From positions 86,836 through 150,835 of the forward strand of contig NZ_JAJOZE010000008.1 of assembly GCF_021166585.1 (NCBI RefSeq): 64,000 nt of DNA, read 5' to 3'. The notes beneath the pieces are model-generated. The model had not been told where the DNA came from. It saw only the letters and a program-made list of their open reading frames with translations, and did not search any database. This document shows positions 33,239 through 41,845 of this stretch, piece by piece (the first letter of the stretch is position 1; every line of letters begins with the position of its first letter). The stretch is from Metabacillus kandeliae (lineage in GTDB: Bacteria; Bacillota; Bacilli; Bacillales; Bacillaceae). Both the position numbers and the translations under genes were made by a program.

Positions 33239-33841
33239 GTGAAGGTTCATCGTATGGAAGCATTCAGTGATGGGATACTGGCTATTATTATTACGATTAT
33301 GGTGCTTGAATTAAAAGTGCCTGAAGGCCATGACTGGAAGGCACTGGCGGAGCTTGCTCCGAAATTTTTCAGCTATGCGGTCAGTTTTGTTTACATCGGT
33401 ATTTATTGGAACAATCATCATCATCTTCTTCATACGGTTCACAAGTTAAATGGGAAAATTATGTGGCTGAATGCCCTGCTGATGTTCAGTCTGTCACTGA
33501 TCCCATTTTCGACTGCATGGATGGGAGAAACGAGCTTTTCTCCAACACCTACTGCCTTATATGGCGTTACATTGCTGTTTGCCGCCATCGCTTACTCACT
33601 GCTGCAAAAGGCAATATTGAATCAGCATGCCCCTGATTCTGCTGTTGTCAAAGCGATGGGCAAGGATCTGAAAGGAACTCTCAGCATATTATTTTATTTA
33701 ATTCCGATTGGAACAGCTTATTTCAGCACATTGGTTTCCTGTTTCTTCTTTGTGCTGGTCGCGATTATTTGGTTTGTGCCGGATAGGCGAATTGAGCGGG
33801 CGTTAAAAAACGAAAGTGAGATTTCTTTAGCTAAAGATTAA
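33239..33841 (+). CDS. TMEM175-family (DUF1211) potassium channel-like protein
   Basis: The GTG at 33239 is chosen for its AAAGGAGGAG site; the ATG at 33188 has none. The 200-residue product has about six helices in one repeat. It starts with the family motif RMEAFSDGILAIIITIMVLEL (FSDG filter helix) and has the WNNHHHLLH motif of bacterial TMEM175. Bacterial members form tetrameric potassium channels in the cell membrane. Single gene. Confidence 0.88.
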   Translation: MKVHRMEAFSDGILAIIITIMVLELKVPEGHDWKALAELAPKFFSYAVSFVYIGIYWNNHHHLLHTVHKLNGKIMWLNALLMFSLSLIPFSTAWMGETSFSPTPTALYGVTLLFAAIAYSLLQKAILNQHAPDSAVVKAMGKDLKGTLSILFYLIPIGTAYFSTLVSCFFFVLVAIIWFVPDRRIERALKNESEISLAKD

Positions 33842-33871
33842 GGCACCTTTTCTGTTTTTTAAAATACAAAA

Positions 33872-33904
33872 AGGATGTGCAAAAGCTGAGCTTCTGCACA
33901 TCCT
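33872..33904 (-). terminator. Terminator of adhA
   Basis: AGGATGTGCA (33872-33881) pairs with TGCACATCCT (33895-33904), with an inner AAGC-TGA-GCTT stem. On the minus strand it runs into TTTTTG. Confidence 0.8.
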
Positions 33905-33925
33905 CAAAATTAATCTGTTAAAGTC

Positions 33926-34966
33926 TTACATTGTACTAATATCAATAACAAAGCGATACTTCACATCTGAAGCCAGCACGCGCTTGTAAGCTTCATCGAT
34001 CTGATCAGCTGAAATGACTTCAATCTGTGGAGCAATATTATGCTCTGAACAGAAATCAAGCATTTCCTGAGTCTCACGGATGCCGCCGATCAAAGAACCG
34101 GCAAATGAACGGCGATGGCCGATAAGAGAGAACACATTCAGTGACAGCGGCTCAGCAGGAGCGCCGACATTTACAATTGCGCCATCCAGTGCCAATAAAG
34201 AAATATAAGCATCAAGATTAATTTTTGCGCTCACTGTGTTAATGATTAAGTCAAAAGATCCAGCAAGCTTTTCAAATGTATCGGAGTCTTTTGTCGCGTA
34301 GTAATGATCTGCACCAAACTTCAAACCATCTTCTTTTTTATTCAAGGTTTGGGATAGAACCGTAACTTCTGCTCCCATTGCATGTGCAATTTTAACCGCC
34401 ATATGGCCAAGACCGCCCATGCCGACAATCGCTACTTTCTTTCCTGGTCCGGCATTCCAATGATGCAGCGGGGAATAAGTTGTAATCCCTGCGCATAGCA
34501 GCGGTGCTGCTGCATCAAGTTCGATGTTATCAGGAATTCTGAGAACGAAGTCTTCTTCTACAACGATATGAGTGGAATAGCCGCCTTGCGTAGGCTCGCC
34601 GTATTTATCCACACCAGCATAGGTAGGAATATTTCCTTTTAGGCAGTATTGCTCTTCCCCTTTGCGGCAGTTTTCACAGTCGCCGCAGGAGCTGACCATA
34701 CACCCAACTCCTACTCGGTCACCAACTTTATATTTTGATACCTCAGAACCTACCTCAGTTACAAAACCAGCAATTTCATGCCCTGGTACGAGGGGAAAGT
34801 TTACAGGACCCCACTCCTCATGAGCCGTATGGATGTCAGAGTGGCAAATGCCTGCATACTTGATCTCAATCAGCACATCTTTTGTGTCTAAATCCCGGCG
34901 CTCTATCTCCGCTTCCCGGAATGGCTTATCAGGTCCGTCAACAGCTCTTGCTTTTGCAGTAATCAT
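33926..34966 (-). CDS. adhA: Zinc-dependent alcohol/aldehyde dehydrogenase AdhA
   Basis: The ATG at 34966 is preferred, since GGAGG lies 9 bases upstream while it abuts the earlier ATG. The product is 346 residues. Catalytic zinc ligands are in GICHSDIH and GHEIAGFV; the structural zinc cysteines are in [17 protein letters not shown]; the cofactor motif is [10 protein letters not shown]. It belongs to the cinnamyl-alcohol/YahK-type family, to which B. subtilis AdhA (aldehyde detoxification) belongs. It is divergent from an AdhR-type MerR regulator with a MerR-type promoter between, which supports an aldehyde-stress role. Confidence 0.9.
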   Translation of the reverse strand: MITAKARAVDGPDKPFREAEIERRDLDTKDVLIEIKYAGICHSDIHTAHEEWGPVNFPLVPGHEIAGFVTEVGSEVSKYKVGDRVGVGCMVSSCGDCENCRKGEEQYCLKGNIPTYAGVDKYGEPTQGGYSTHIVVEEDFVLRIPDNIELDAAAPLLCAGITTYSPLHHWNAGPGKKVAIVGMGGLGHMAVKIAHAMGAEVTVLSQTLNKKEDGLKFGADHYYATKDSDTFEKLAGSFDLIINTVSAKINLDAYISLLALDGAIVNVGAPAEPLSLNVFSLIGHRRSFAGSLIGGIRETQEMLDFCSEHNIAPQIEVISADQIDEAYKRVLASDVKYRFVIDISTM

Positions 34967-35023
34967 TTGTTTCATCCTCCCATAGTTGAAGATTGGCATC
35001 TCCCTTTTTTCTTACTCAACACA

Positions 35024-35054
35024 AGCTTAACCCCTCTAGTTAACTCTAGGTCAA
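35024..35054 (-). promoter_or_regulatory. MerR-type promoter of adhA
   Basis: On the minus strand, TTGACC (35054-35049), an overlong 19-bp spacer and TAAGCT (35029-35024). The spacer holds the dyad CTAGAGTTAACTAGAG with the AGTTAACT core seen in AdhR/NmlR operators. A 19-bp spacer needs a MerR-type activator to twist the DNA. Confidence 0.75.
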
Positions 35055-35125
35055 GCAAAAAGCTTCTGAGCAGAAGGGCGGTTCCGTTATACTAATAACA
35101 GATTGGTTTCGAAAGGAGAGCAAGA

Positions 35126-35539
35126 ATGAAAACATACACAATCAGTGAAGCGGCCCAAAAATTAAATCTTACTGTGTACACTCTCCGCTACTATGACAAA
35201 GAAGGACTGCTGCCATTTGTAGAAAGAGAGCCTAACGGGACACGGCAATTTAAAGAATCTGATATTAGCGCGCTAAAGGTCATTGAGTGTCTGAAATCGA
35301 CCGGGATGCCGATAAAGGAAATTAAGCATTTTATTGATTGGTGTTCCGATGGGGATTCCACGCTTCAGCAAAGATATGATATGTTTGTAGACCGAAAAGC
35401 CATTGTAGAAGCACAAATCGAGGAACTCAAGAAAACGATGGAAGTCATTGACCATAAATGCAGCTATTACCAAACTGCCTTGGAAGCTGGAACAGAACAA
35501 ATTCATAAGAAAAACATTGCTCCGCTTCTTACGATTTAA
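35126..35539 (+). CDS. adhR: MerR-family regulator AdhR
   Basis: This 137-residue MerR protein has an N-terminal HTH (YTISEAAQKLNLTVYTLRYYDKEGLLP), a dimerising coiled coil (about 85-115) and a single central cysteine C55 in VIECLKS. This is the position of the reactive cysteine in the AdhR/NmlR group, which respond to aldehydes. It is divergent from adhA; the promoter between is of MerR type. Its own start has AAAGGAGAG, with TATACT about 35 bases upstream. Confidence 0.85.
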   Translation: MKTYTISEAAQKLNLTVYTLRYYDKEGLLPFVEREPNGTRQFKESDISALKVIECLKSTGMPIKEIKHFIDWCSDGDSTLQQRYDMFVDRKAIVEAQIEELKKTMEVIDHKCSYYQTALEAGTEQIHKKNIAPLLTI

Positions 35540-35541
35540 TT

Positions 35542-35584
35542 AAAAAAGCAGAATCTCTCCACTTAGGAAAGATTCTGCTTTTTT
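35542..35584. terminator. Bidirectional terminator
   Basis: A perfect 14-bp stem (35542-35555 with 35571-35584) lies between convergent adhR and the VOC gene. Confidence 0.88.
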
Positions 35585-35586
35585 CA

Positions 35587-35961
35587 TTATGCCTGCATTA
35601 CAGCAAAATAATTTCCTTCTTCGTCTGCAAAGTTAAAGACTTTGCCAGAAGGCATAGCAACGATTTCTCCTACGGTAACTTGCTTTTCTGTAAGGTCTTG
35701 ATGAAGCTGTTCGAGGTTTTCTGTGAAGAACATTAATGAAGGGGTGCCTAAGTTTAATTCTGGAGACATTTTTGCAACAACCTCTTTGTTAAACAAAACA
35801 AGGCTTGTGGCTGAATCTTTTGCAGGAGCTACTTCAATCCATCTCATGCCATTACTTTCTTCTTCAGAAATAACACTAAAGCCCGCCTTCTCTGTCCAAA
35901 ACTTTACCGCTTTGTCCTGATCATTGACATACAGCATTACTTCCGCGATCTTTGAAATCAT
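35587..35961 (-). CDS. VOC-superfamily (glyoxalase/bleomycin-resistance-like) protein
   Basis: The 124-residue product has two beta-alpha-beta-beta-beta modules. Starts are KIAEVMLYVNDQDKAVKFW and, in the second half, FFTENLEQLHQDLTEKQV; it ends FNFADEEGNYFAVMQA. This is the usual layout for glyoxalase-I-like or resistance proteins. The substrate is unknown. Its place among aldehyde-stress genes makes a glyoxalase-type role possible. AAAGGAG precedes the ATG. Confidence 0.85.
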   Translation of the reverse strand: MISKIAEVMLYVNDQDKAVKFWTEKAGFSVISEEESNGMRWIEVAPAKDSATSLVLFNKEVVAKMSPELNLGTPSLMFFTENLEQLHQDLTEKQVTVGEIVAMPSGKVFNFADEEGNYFAVMQA

Positions 35962-36057
35962 GCTTTCACTCCTTTGTCCATTTTACTTATCATAGCATGA
36001 AATGACATATTTTTACTTAAAGAACAAAAAATTTTGCATGTCTTATTCTCTGCTGGA

Positions 36058-36507
36058 CTAAAAGAAAACCAGCTTGTTTTTATCTCCGGTATCTGTATCA
36101 TTCGTTTTCCAATCTTTTGGATTCATATCATCGGGAGCTGTCCCATTCATGATATCCAGGTAGTGATTTGCTTTTCCCTCCATAAATTCAGCTCTTTGTT
36201 TTGCTTCTTTTAACTGCTCCTGTGCGATGTTTTTTTGTTTCATGATAATGCTGTACCGTTCTTTGATAGTAGATGGGCCTGCCAGACATAAATCAACATA
36301 TGACTTAATATCTTCCACTGCCATTCCGCTTTGCTTCAAATGCTTCACACCAATCAGCCAATTTACTGATTCTTCATCAAAAAGGCGATTATTGTTTTTA
36401 TCCCGCTGGACACTTGGAACGAGTCCTTTGTCGGTGTAATAGCGAACAGTATGTTCAGTTAATCCGAGCAGTCTGGACACTTCTTTCACTGTATAAATTT
36501 TAATCAC
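36058..36507 (-). CDS. MerR-family regulator divergent from an aldo-keto reductase
   Basis: The 149-residue product has a MerR HTH (YTVKEVSRLLGLTEHTVRYYTDKGLVP), an effector-side coiled coil and cysteine C73 in YVDLCLAG. The start is uncertain. The GTG at 36507 sits directly on its GGA ribosome site with no spacing, while the ATT codon three codons later has ideal spacing from AAGGAG. The product controls the adjacent 19-bp-spacer promoter of the reductase gene by analogy with AdhR. Confidence 0.85.
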   Translation of the reverse strand: MIKIYTVKEVSRLLGLTEHTVRYYTDKGLVPSVQRDKNNNRLFDEESVNWLIGVKHLKQSGMAVEDIKSYVDLCLAGPSTIKERYSIIMKQKNIAQEQLKEAKQRAEFMEGKANHYLDIMNGTAPDDMNPKDWKTNDTDTGDKNKLVFF

Positions 36508-36545
36508 TCCTTATAAAGTCTTCCGAAAAATTTTTTTCAAATCTC

Positions 36546-36576
36546 TTGCCTTCGTGTTACACGAAGGTGATAGGCT
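36546..36576 (+). promoter_or_regulatory. MerR-type promoter of the aldo-keto reductase gene
   Basis: TTGCCT (36546-36551), a 19-bp spacer and TAGGCT (36571-36576). The perfect palindrome CCTTCGTG-TTA-CACGAAGG (36549-36567) starts in the -35 and fills most of the spacer, the classic MerR operator position. Confidence 0.8.
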
Positions 36577-36661
36577 AATAATAGTTCAAGTTGCTGACAA
36601 TGTAAATCCTAGCAAAAAAGATTAGTTTCTTGAGCAAAAAACAAGTTTGCAGGAGGAATAG

Positions 36662-37516
<855 letters not shown>

Positions 37517-37530
37517 TCATCTTTAAGAGG

Positions 37531-37562
37531 AAAACCGATTTTCGATTTAGAAAATCGGTTTT
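37531..37562. terminator. Bidirectional terminator
   Basis: A perfect 13-bp stem AAAACCGATTTTC (37531-37543) pairs with 37550-37562, between the reductase gene and the convergent TetR gene. Confidence 0.88.
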
Positions 37563-37569
37563 TCATCAT

Positions 37570-38127
37570 TCAATCCAGGTTTCGATCCAGAAGGACCCCT
37601 ACTTGTTCGGCAATCACTTCTGTCGGTTCCTTTAATCCTTTCATGATCCACACTTCTACGATTTCAACAATCGCCGCACTAAAAAAGTTAAGGACCAATT
37701 CCTTGCTTAATCCTTTGTTTTTTCCTTCTGTTACATTCACTTCATCCTCTAATTCTTCCATGACGAACGCCAGGAAATGCTTTCTGAAGGTCGAGGCTCC
37801 TTTACTTGCTGTCATGGTATAAAAGAAAGAATGATGGCGTTCAAAGTAGTCAAACCAAATTAAATTTCCTTCTGCAAAACTTAAATCAGCTGCTGCTTTG
37901 CACAGCTTTCTTAACTCCTCGATATGCTCTTCAATCAGCTTTTCCAAGATATCAAATTTATCGAGGTAATGGTCATAGATGGTTCTCCGGCCAACATTGG
38001 CTCTGTCTGAAATATCCTGGATGGTGAGCTGGTCCAAGTTTTTATCCGACATCAGCTCAATAAACGCTTTTTTTATAGCCTCCTGGGATTTCTGTACTCT
38101 TCTATCTATTCTTGGCATGCTTTTCAT
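37570..38127 (-). CDS. TetR/AcrR-family regulator
   Basis: The 185-residue product has an N-terminal HTH (AIKKAFIELMSDKNLDQLTIQDISDRANVGRRTIYDHYLDK) and a helical ligand domain with the FFSAAIVEIVEVWIMKG pattern of DhaS-type TetR proteins. Weak ribosome site. It is divergent from the carboxymuconolactone-decarboxylase gene and probably represses that operon. Confidence 0.88.
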   Translation of the reverse strand: MKSMPRIDRRVQKSQEAIKKAFIELMSDKNLDQLTIQDISDRANVGRRTIYDHYLDKFDILEKLIEEHIEELRKLCKAAADLSFAEGNLIWFDYFERHHSFFYTMTASKGASTFRKHFLAFVMEELEDEVNVTEGKNKGLSKELVLNFFSAAIVEIVEVWIMKGLKEPTEVIAEQVGVLLDRNLD

Positions 38128-38299
38128 TCACCAGTCTTTCATTATTTATCGCACAATTTACCTCAGCCTGAGCAATAACGCACAAATTTCGTAGTTTTGA
38201 TTATTGCAGACGTTCCTTTTTGCCTTTATATTATACACAGATGTGCGATATCACATCAATGGGCAATTTAAATATCCTATCTATGAGGAGGTGCTGATC

Positions 38300-39091
38300 A
38301 TGAACCGAATCGAAAAAAGCCAGTCAACGTTTCATCAGCTATTTGGCAAAGAAACATTTCCAGGTCATGCAGCCGACGCTGAATTTCATGAGATCATGAA
38401 CCGGTTTATATATGGAGATGTTTTTGATCAAGGCAGCCTGAGCGATGAGGTGCGGGAGCAGATTACGCTTGTCGTTCTCACAGTTAATCATAGCCTGCCT
38501 CAGCTGAAGGAACATGTTCACGCTGCGTTAAACATCGGGGTGACACCCGCAGAAATAAAGGAAGCTGTCTACCAATGTGCTCCTTATATTGGATTCCCTA
38601 AAGTACTGAATGCGCTAGAGGAAGTAAATGAGGTTTTTAACACCAGGAAAATTGATCTGCCTGTAAAAAGTCAAAAACAAACTGGGGAGACGGACCGGTT
38701 TGACAAGGGCCTTGAAGTGCAGGTGAAGATTTTTGGTGATGTTATTCCAAAGATGCAAGAGAATGCCCCAGCCAATCAAAAGCACATCCAAGAGTATCTT
38801 TCTGCCTTTTGCTTCGGTGATTTTTACACGCGAAGCGGGCTTGATTTAAAAACACGGGAGCTGCTGACACTATGCATCATCACTGCACTAGGGGGAGCTG
38901 AAAGCCAAGTGAAATCCCATGTGCAGGGCAATATAAATACAGGAAATGATAAAGAAACACTGATTGCGGCCATTACTCATTGTCTGCCGTATATAGGGTT
39001 TCCGCGTACATTAAACGCATTAGCCTGCGTCAACGAAATCATACCTGAAGAGGAACGAAAGGAAGGAATTCATGATGACGATTCAAGATAA
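38300..39091 (+). CDS. Carboxymuconolactone decarboxylase family protein, two CMD domains
   Basis: The ATG at 38300 has GAGGAGGTG in front, giving 263 residues. Two AhpD/CMD repeats are evident: one around 45-110 (REQITLVVLTVNHSLPQLKEHVHAAL, YQCAPYIGFPKVLNAL) and one around 165-245 (TRELLTLCIITALGG, THCLPYIGFPRTLNAL). Each repeat has a single cysteine before the PYIGFP motif, not the CxxC of peroxidase AhpD. It resembles YraC, which lies beside adhR in B. subtilis. It overlaps the following SDR gene by 20 bp. Confidence 0.88.
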   Translation: MNRIEKSQSTFHQLFGKETFPGHAADAEFHEIMNRFIYGDVFDQGSLSDEVREQITLVVLTVNHSLPQLKEHVHAALNIGVTPAEIKEAVYQCAPYIGFPKVLNALEEVNEVFNTRKIDLPVKSQKQTGETDRFDKGLEVQVKIFGDVIPKMQENAPANQKHIQEYLSAFCFGDFYTRSGLDLKTRELLTLCIITALGGAESQVKSHVQGNINTGNDKETLIAAITHCLPYIGFPRTLNALACVNEIIPEEERKEGIHDDDSR

Positions 39092-39818
39092 AGTGGTTGT
39101 GATGACAGGTGCATCATCCGGAATTGGAGAAGCAGCTGCTAAAGAGCTTGCATCAAAAGGAGCTAAGCTTGTACTTGCAGCCCGCCGTGAAGATCGTTTG
39201 AAGAACCTGCAAGAAGAAATTCAAACAGCTGGCGGAGAAGCGATCTATAAAGTAACAAACGTAGCTTCCCACAAAGAAATGGAAGAACTGGCCGAGTATG
39301 CTCTTCGTAAATTTGGAAAAATAGACGTATTAGTGAACAATGCAGGCATAATGCCGCAGGCTTTCCTAGCTGAAAATAAAGTCGACGAATGGGATCAAAT
39401 GATTGATATCAATATTAAGGGCGTTCTTTACGGGATTGCGGCTATTGTCCCTTCTATGAGAGAGCGAAAATCCGGCCATGTCATCAACCTGTCTTCTGTA
39501 GCCGGCCACAATATTTATCCGGGCGGGACCGTTTATTGCGGAACAAAATTCGCTGTGAGAGCCATTTCAGAAGGATTGCGTCAGGAGGAAGCCATGAATG
39601 GCACAAACATTCGCGTGACAAACATCTCCCCAGGTGCTGTCACAAGCGAACTGTTAGAAACAACAACCGACCCGGCTATGAAAGCAGGACTTGAAGATTT
39701 CTACCAAGTAGCCATTGACTCCAGCAGCATTGCCCGTGCCATTGCCTTTGCGATCGAGCAGCCGGCAGACGTAGCATTAAATGAAATGATTATCCGTCCA
39801 ACTGTACAAGTTGGTTAA
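39072..39818 (+). CDS. Short-chain dehydrogenase/reductase
   Basis: The 248-residue SDR has TGASSGIGEAAA (residues 12-23), NNAG in VLVNNAGIMP, catalytic S in INLSSVAGH and YCGTK for Y-x3-K. It starts ATGATG behind AAAGGA, inside the end of the CMD gene (20-bp overlap), so expression is coupled. It probably acts as an NADP-dependent carbonyl reductase in the same detoxification unit as the CMD and cupin genes. Confidence 0.92.
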   Translation: MMTIQDKVVVMTGASSGIGEAAAKELASKGAKLVLAARREDRLKNLQEEIQTAGGEAIYKVTNVASHKEMEELAEYALRKFGKIDVLVNNAGIMPQAFLAENKVDEWDQMIDINIKGVLYGIAAIVPSMRERKSGHVINLSSVAGHNIYPGGTVYCGTKFAVRAISEGLRQEEAMNGTNIRVTNISPGAVTSELLETTTDPAMKAGLEDFYQVAIDSSSIARAIAFAIEQPADVALNEMIIRPTVQVG

Positions 39819-39845
39819 TACTTAGAAAAGGACGTGAATCGGACT

Positions 39846-40241
39846 ATGAAAAATGAACAGCTAAAAAACAGCACGATTTTCCCGCTGGGGGAGAAAGTAG
39901 AACCAAACTTTGTCGGAGATGCCTTCCTGCAAATGGTCTTTACGGATTCCGAACCTCTTAATACATCGATTGGAAACGTCACCTTTGCCCCTGGTGCCCG
40001 CAACAACTGGCACACACATCACGTTGGACAAGTCCTTTTAGTAACAGGCGGGGAAGGCTGGTATCAAGAAGAGGGGCAACCGGCTAAATTGCTCAAAACC
40101 GGAGATGTCGTGAACATTCCTGCGAATGTGAAGCACTGGCATGGGGCCACAAAAGACAGCTGGTTTGTACACCTGGCGCTTACCCCAGGAGAAACGGATT
40201 GGTTAGAAGCCGTTGATGATGAGACCTATGATCAATTATAA
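39846..40241 (+). CDS. Cupin-domain protein
   Basis: The 131-residue single-cupin protein has metal motif 1 (FAPGARNNWHTHHVGQVLLV) and motif 2 (GDVVNIPANVKHWHG). The histidines are intact. It resembles the cupins that follow CMD genes in many bacteria. The start is either ATG 39846 or the GTG 12 bases before; neither has ideal spacing from AAAAGGA. It lies 27 bp after the SDR gene, last in the operon, with a terminator behind it. Confidence 0.88.
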   Translation: MKNEQLKNSTIFPLGEKVEPNFVGDAFLQMVFTDSEPLNTSIGNVTFAPGARNNWHTHHVGQVLLVTGGEGWYQEEGQPAKLLKTGDVVNIPANVKHWHGATKDSWFVHLALTPGETDWLEAVDDETYDQL

Positions 40242-40249
40242 GAAAGAAG

Positions 40250-40281
40250 CGCATTGAATCATTAGATTCGATGCGTTTTTT
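40250..40281 (+). terminator. Terminator of the CMD-SDR-cupin operon
   Basis: CGCATTGAATC (40250-40260) pairs with GATTCGATGCG (40265-40275), with one G-T pair, followed by TTTTTT. Confidence 0.82.
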
Positions 40282-40345
40282 AGTAAGGAAATGATCCGCT
40301 CAAGAATAGATGAAGGAAAGAAAAATCAAATGAGGTAAAAGTTGA

Positions 40346-40390
40346 TTGTAATTATATCGTATTATACGATATAATCGTTTATAACGATTA
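40346..40390 (+). promoter_or_regulatory. Promoter with two abutting perfect palindromes
   Basis: TTGTAA (40346-40351), an 18-bp spacer and TATAAT (40370-40375). ATATCGTA-TTA-TACGATAT (40354-40372) and TAATCGTT-TAT-AACGATTA (40372-40390) are both perfect 19-bp dyads sharing one base. Their centres are 18 bp apart. They are likely operators for the MarR protein encoded 20 bp downstream. Confidence 0.75.
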
Positions 40391-40409
40391 AGGTAAAGGA
40401 GTTTCTATT

Positions 40410-40808
40410 ATGATTGAAAGCATAAATAAGTATTTCACCGATATTTACTATCATTTACATCCTGTACAAAAGGTACTCATTTCACATCAGAGTGTAAGAA
40501 TCTTGCAAACGGTTCATAAAAAGCAGTATGTGATGATTCGGGACATTTCTGAGCATTTGCTGATTTCCCATAATACAGCTTCAGAGCATGTAAAGAAACT
40601 GGTGGTTAACGGGTGGCTGTATAAGGAAAGGTCACAGGAAGACCAGCGCAAAGTGTATCTCCATCTAACAGAAGCAGGTTTCTCTATTTTAAAAAATAAT
40701 ACAGAATTAGATGAGATGAGGCTAGACGCTGCACTGAACAAACTATCAGCCAGTGAAAAAGAGATGATTGTTAATGCACTGCGGCTTTTAAGTGAGGTCT
40801 CCAAGTAA
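40410..40808 (+). CDS. MarR-family regulator
   Basis: The 132-residue winged-helix protein has QKVLISHQSVRILQTVHKK, a recognition region ISHNTASEHVKKLVVNGWLYKE, a wing RSQEDQRKVYLHLT, and C-terminal dimer helices. GGAG lies in front of the ATG. Its stop abuts the start of the DUF3147 gene with no gap. The double palindrome over its promoter suggests autoregulation. Confidence 0.88.
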   Translation: MIESINKYFTDIYYHLHPVQKVLISHQSVRILQTVHKKQYVMIRDISEHLLISHNTASEHVKKLVVNGWLYKERSQEDQRKVYLHLTEAGFSILKNNTELDEMRLDAALNKLSASEKEMIVNALRLLSEVSK

Positions 40809-41150
40809 ATGTATACCGTTTTAAAAATTTTATGTTCAGCTGCCATAATTGGCCTGGTAACAGAATTGGCGAGACGATTCCCTTTATATGGCGGCATCGT
40901 GGCTGCCCTACCTTTAGTCAGTATTCTAAGTATTATTTGGCTGACTGTTCAAGGTGAATCCGCTCAAAGCATAAACAAGTTTACACTTGGTGTTTTAGCA
41001 GGATTTCCAGCAACGGCAGTTATGATATTAGTCATTTACTTAGCATTAAAAAACTCTGTACATTTAACTTTCGCTATTTTACTTGGAATAGTGGCGTGGG
41101 GGGTTTTTTTATTAGGCCAGAAGTTTATCATGTCGGCTTTTATTTCCTAA
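40809..41150 (+). CDS. DUF3147 small membrane protein
   Basis: The 113-residue product has four predicted helices and matches DUF3147 by length and by LARRFPLYGGIVAALPLVSILSIIWL near the N-terminus. Function unknown; family members are often in pairs or next to regulators. It starts immediately after the MarR stop, so it is translated by coupling (GAGGT inside the marR end). Confidence 0.8.
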   Translation: MYTVLKILCSAAIIGLVTELARRFPLYGGIVAALPLVSILSIIWLTVQGESAQSINKFTLGVLAGFPATAVMILVIYLALKNSVHLTFAILLGIVAWGVFLLGQKFIMSAFIS

Positions 41151-41170
41151 GGAAAGGCTATAAAAAAAAT

Positions 41171-41199
41171 AAAAACCACCAACAGCTATGTATTGGTGG
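41171..41199 (-). terminator. ssrA terminator overlapping the mature 3' end
   Basis: On the minus strand, CCACCAA (41199-41193) pairs with TTGGTGG (41182-41176), followed by a T-rich run. The left arm is the tmRNA CCACCA 3' end itself. Confidence 0.8.
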
Positions 41200-41559
41200 A
41201 GACGGTGGGAGTCGAACCCACGTCCAGAAATATCGGCACTTAAGCGTCTACGAGCGTAGTCGGCATATTAGCAATTCGCTGTGCCTTATGCCTGCCAACA
41301 GGCGTCCGGACAGCTAGTCTGATTAGTCTCTTCCATCATCCTCAGACGGAGGAATCAGGCGTAGCCCACTAAGAGTGAGTCCCTTACCCTACCACATGGG
41401 CGATGGAGGGAGGAACCGCTTATAGTCTGTTGTTACGCAGCTAAAGCGAGGTTGTTGTTAGATTTGCCAGTTATTATTGGCGTTGACGTTATTAACGAGA
41501 TCGTCGACTCGGCTCGCAACCTAAGCTCGAACTACCCCTGTCGAATCCGTAACGTCCCC
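41194..41559 (-). ncRNA. ssrA: tmRNA (transfer-messenger RNA)
   Basis: The RNA begins GGGGACGTTACGGATTCGAC and ends with the tRNA-like arm GGTTCGACTCCCACC-GTCTCCACCA, with CCA encoded. The mRNA part reads GGC AAA TCT AAC AAC AAC CTC GCT TTA GCT GCG TAA, so stalled proteins receive the tag (A)GKSNNNLALAA, with GGC as the resume codon as in B. subtilis. At 366 nt it has normal bacterial length. It works with SmpB, encoded upstream on the same strand. ORFs across it on either strand are artefacts. Confidence 0.97.
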
Positions 41560-41638
41560 ATATAAAAAGAGGTGTACGGGAAACTCTATAAGAGTAAGAG
41601 CTTAAATCACTTATGAAGTTTTCCTTGTGACACTATCT

Positions 41639-41666
41639 ATTATATCATCTGGAGAAAGCAATTCAA
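41639..41666 (-). promoter_or_regulatory. ssrA promoter
   Basis: On the minus strand, TTGAAT (41666-41661), a 16-bp spacer and TATAAT (41644-41639). Transcription would start about 70 bases before the mature 5' end, which RNase P then creates. Confidence 0.65.
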
Positions 41667-41742
41667 CTGTAAACAGCTTCCAGATGAGTAAGATCACTTG
41701 TTCTATTATAGCATATTTCCTTTATTCTGCAACGATGGCGCT

Positions 41743-41832
41743 TTACTCGGTTTTACCTTTTCGATAAACAAGAAAGGCTCCTGCAAGTGAAGCTGCTGCA
41801 AGGGCAAAATACAAGAATTCCATGAATATCAT
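41743..41832 (-). CDS. Possible 29-residue single-helix membrane protein
   Basis: This short frame lies between smpB and ssrA and reads MIFMEFLYFALAAASLAGAFLVYRKGKTE: one hydrophobic helix with a basic C-terminal end. No convincing ribosome site (GAAAGCGAG at best). Composition favours a real small membrane protein, but the evidence is thin. The rest of the gap between smpB and ssrA holds the ssrA promoter. Confidence 0.35.
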   Translation of the reverse strand: MIFMEFLYFALAAASLAGAFLVYRKGKTE

Positions 41833-41845
41833 CTCGCTTTCAGGT

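Noticed and set aside
41096..41317. Open frame over the tmRNA 3' end (contains GGDGGSRTHVQ)
   Set aside because: Well-known artefact of translating the opposite strand of ssrA.
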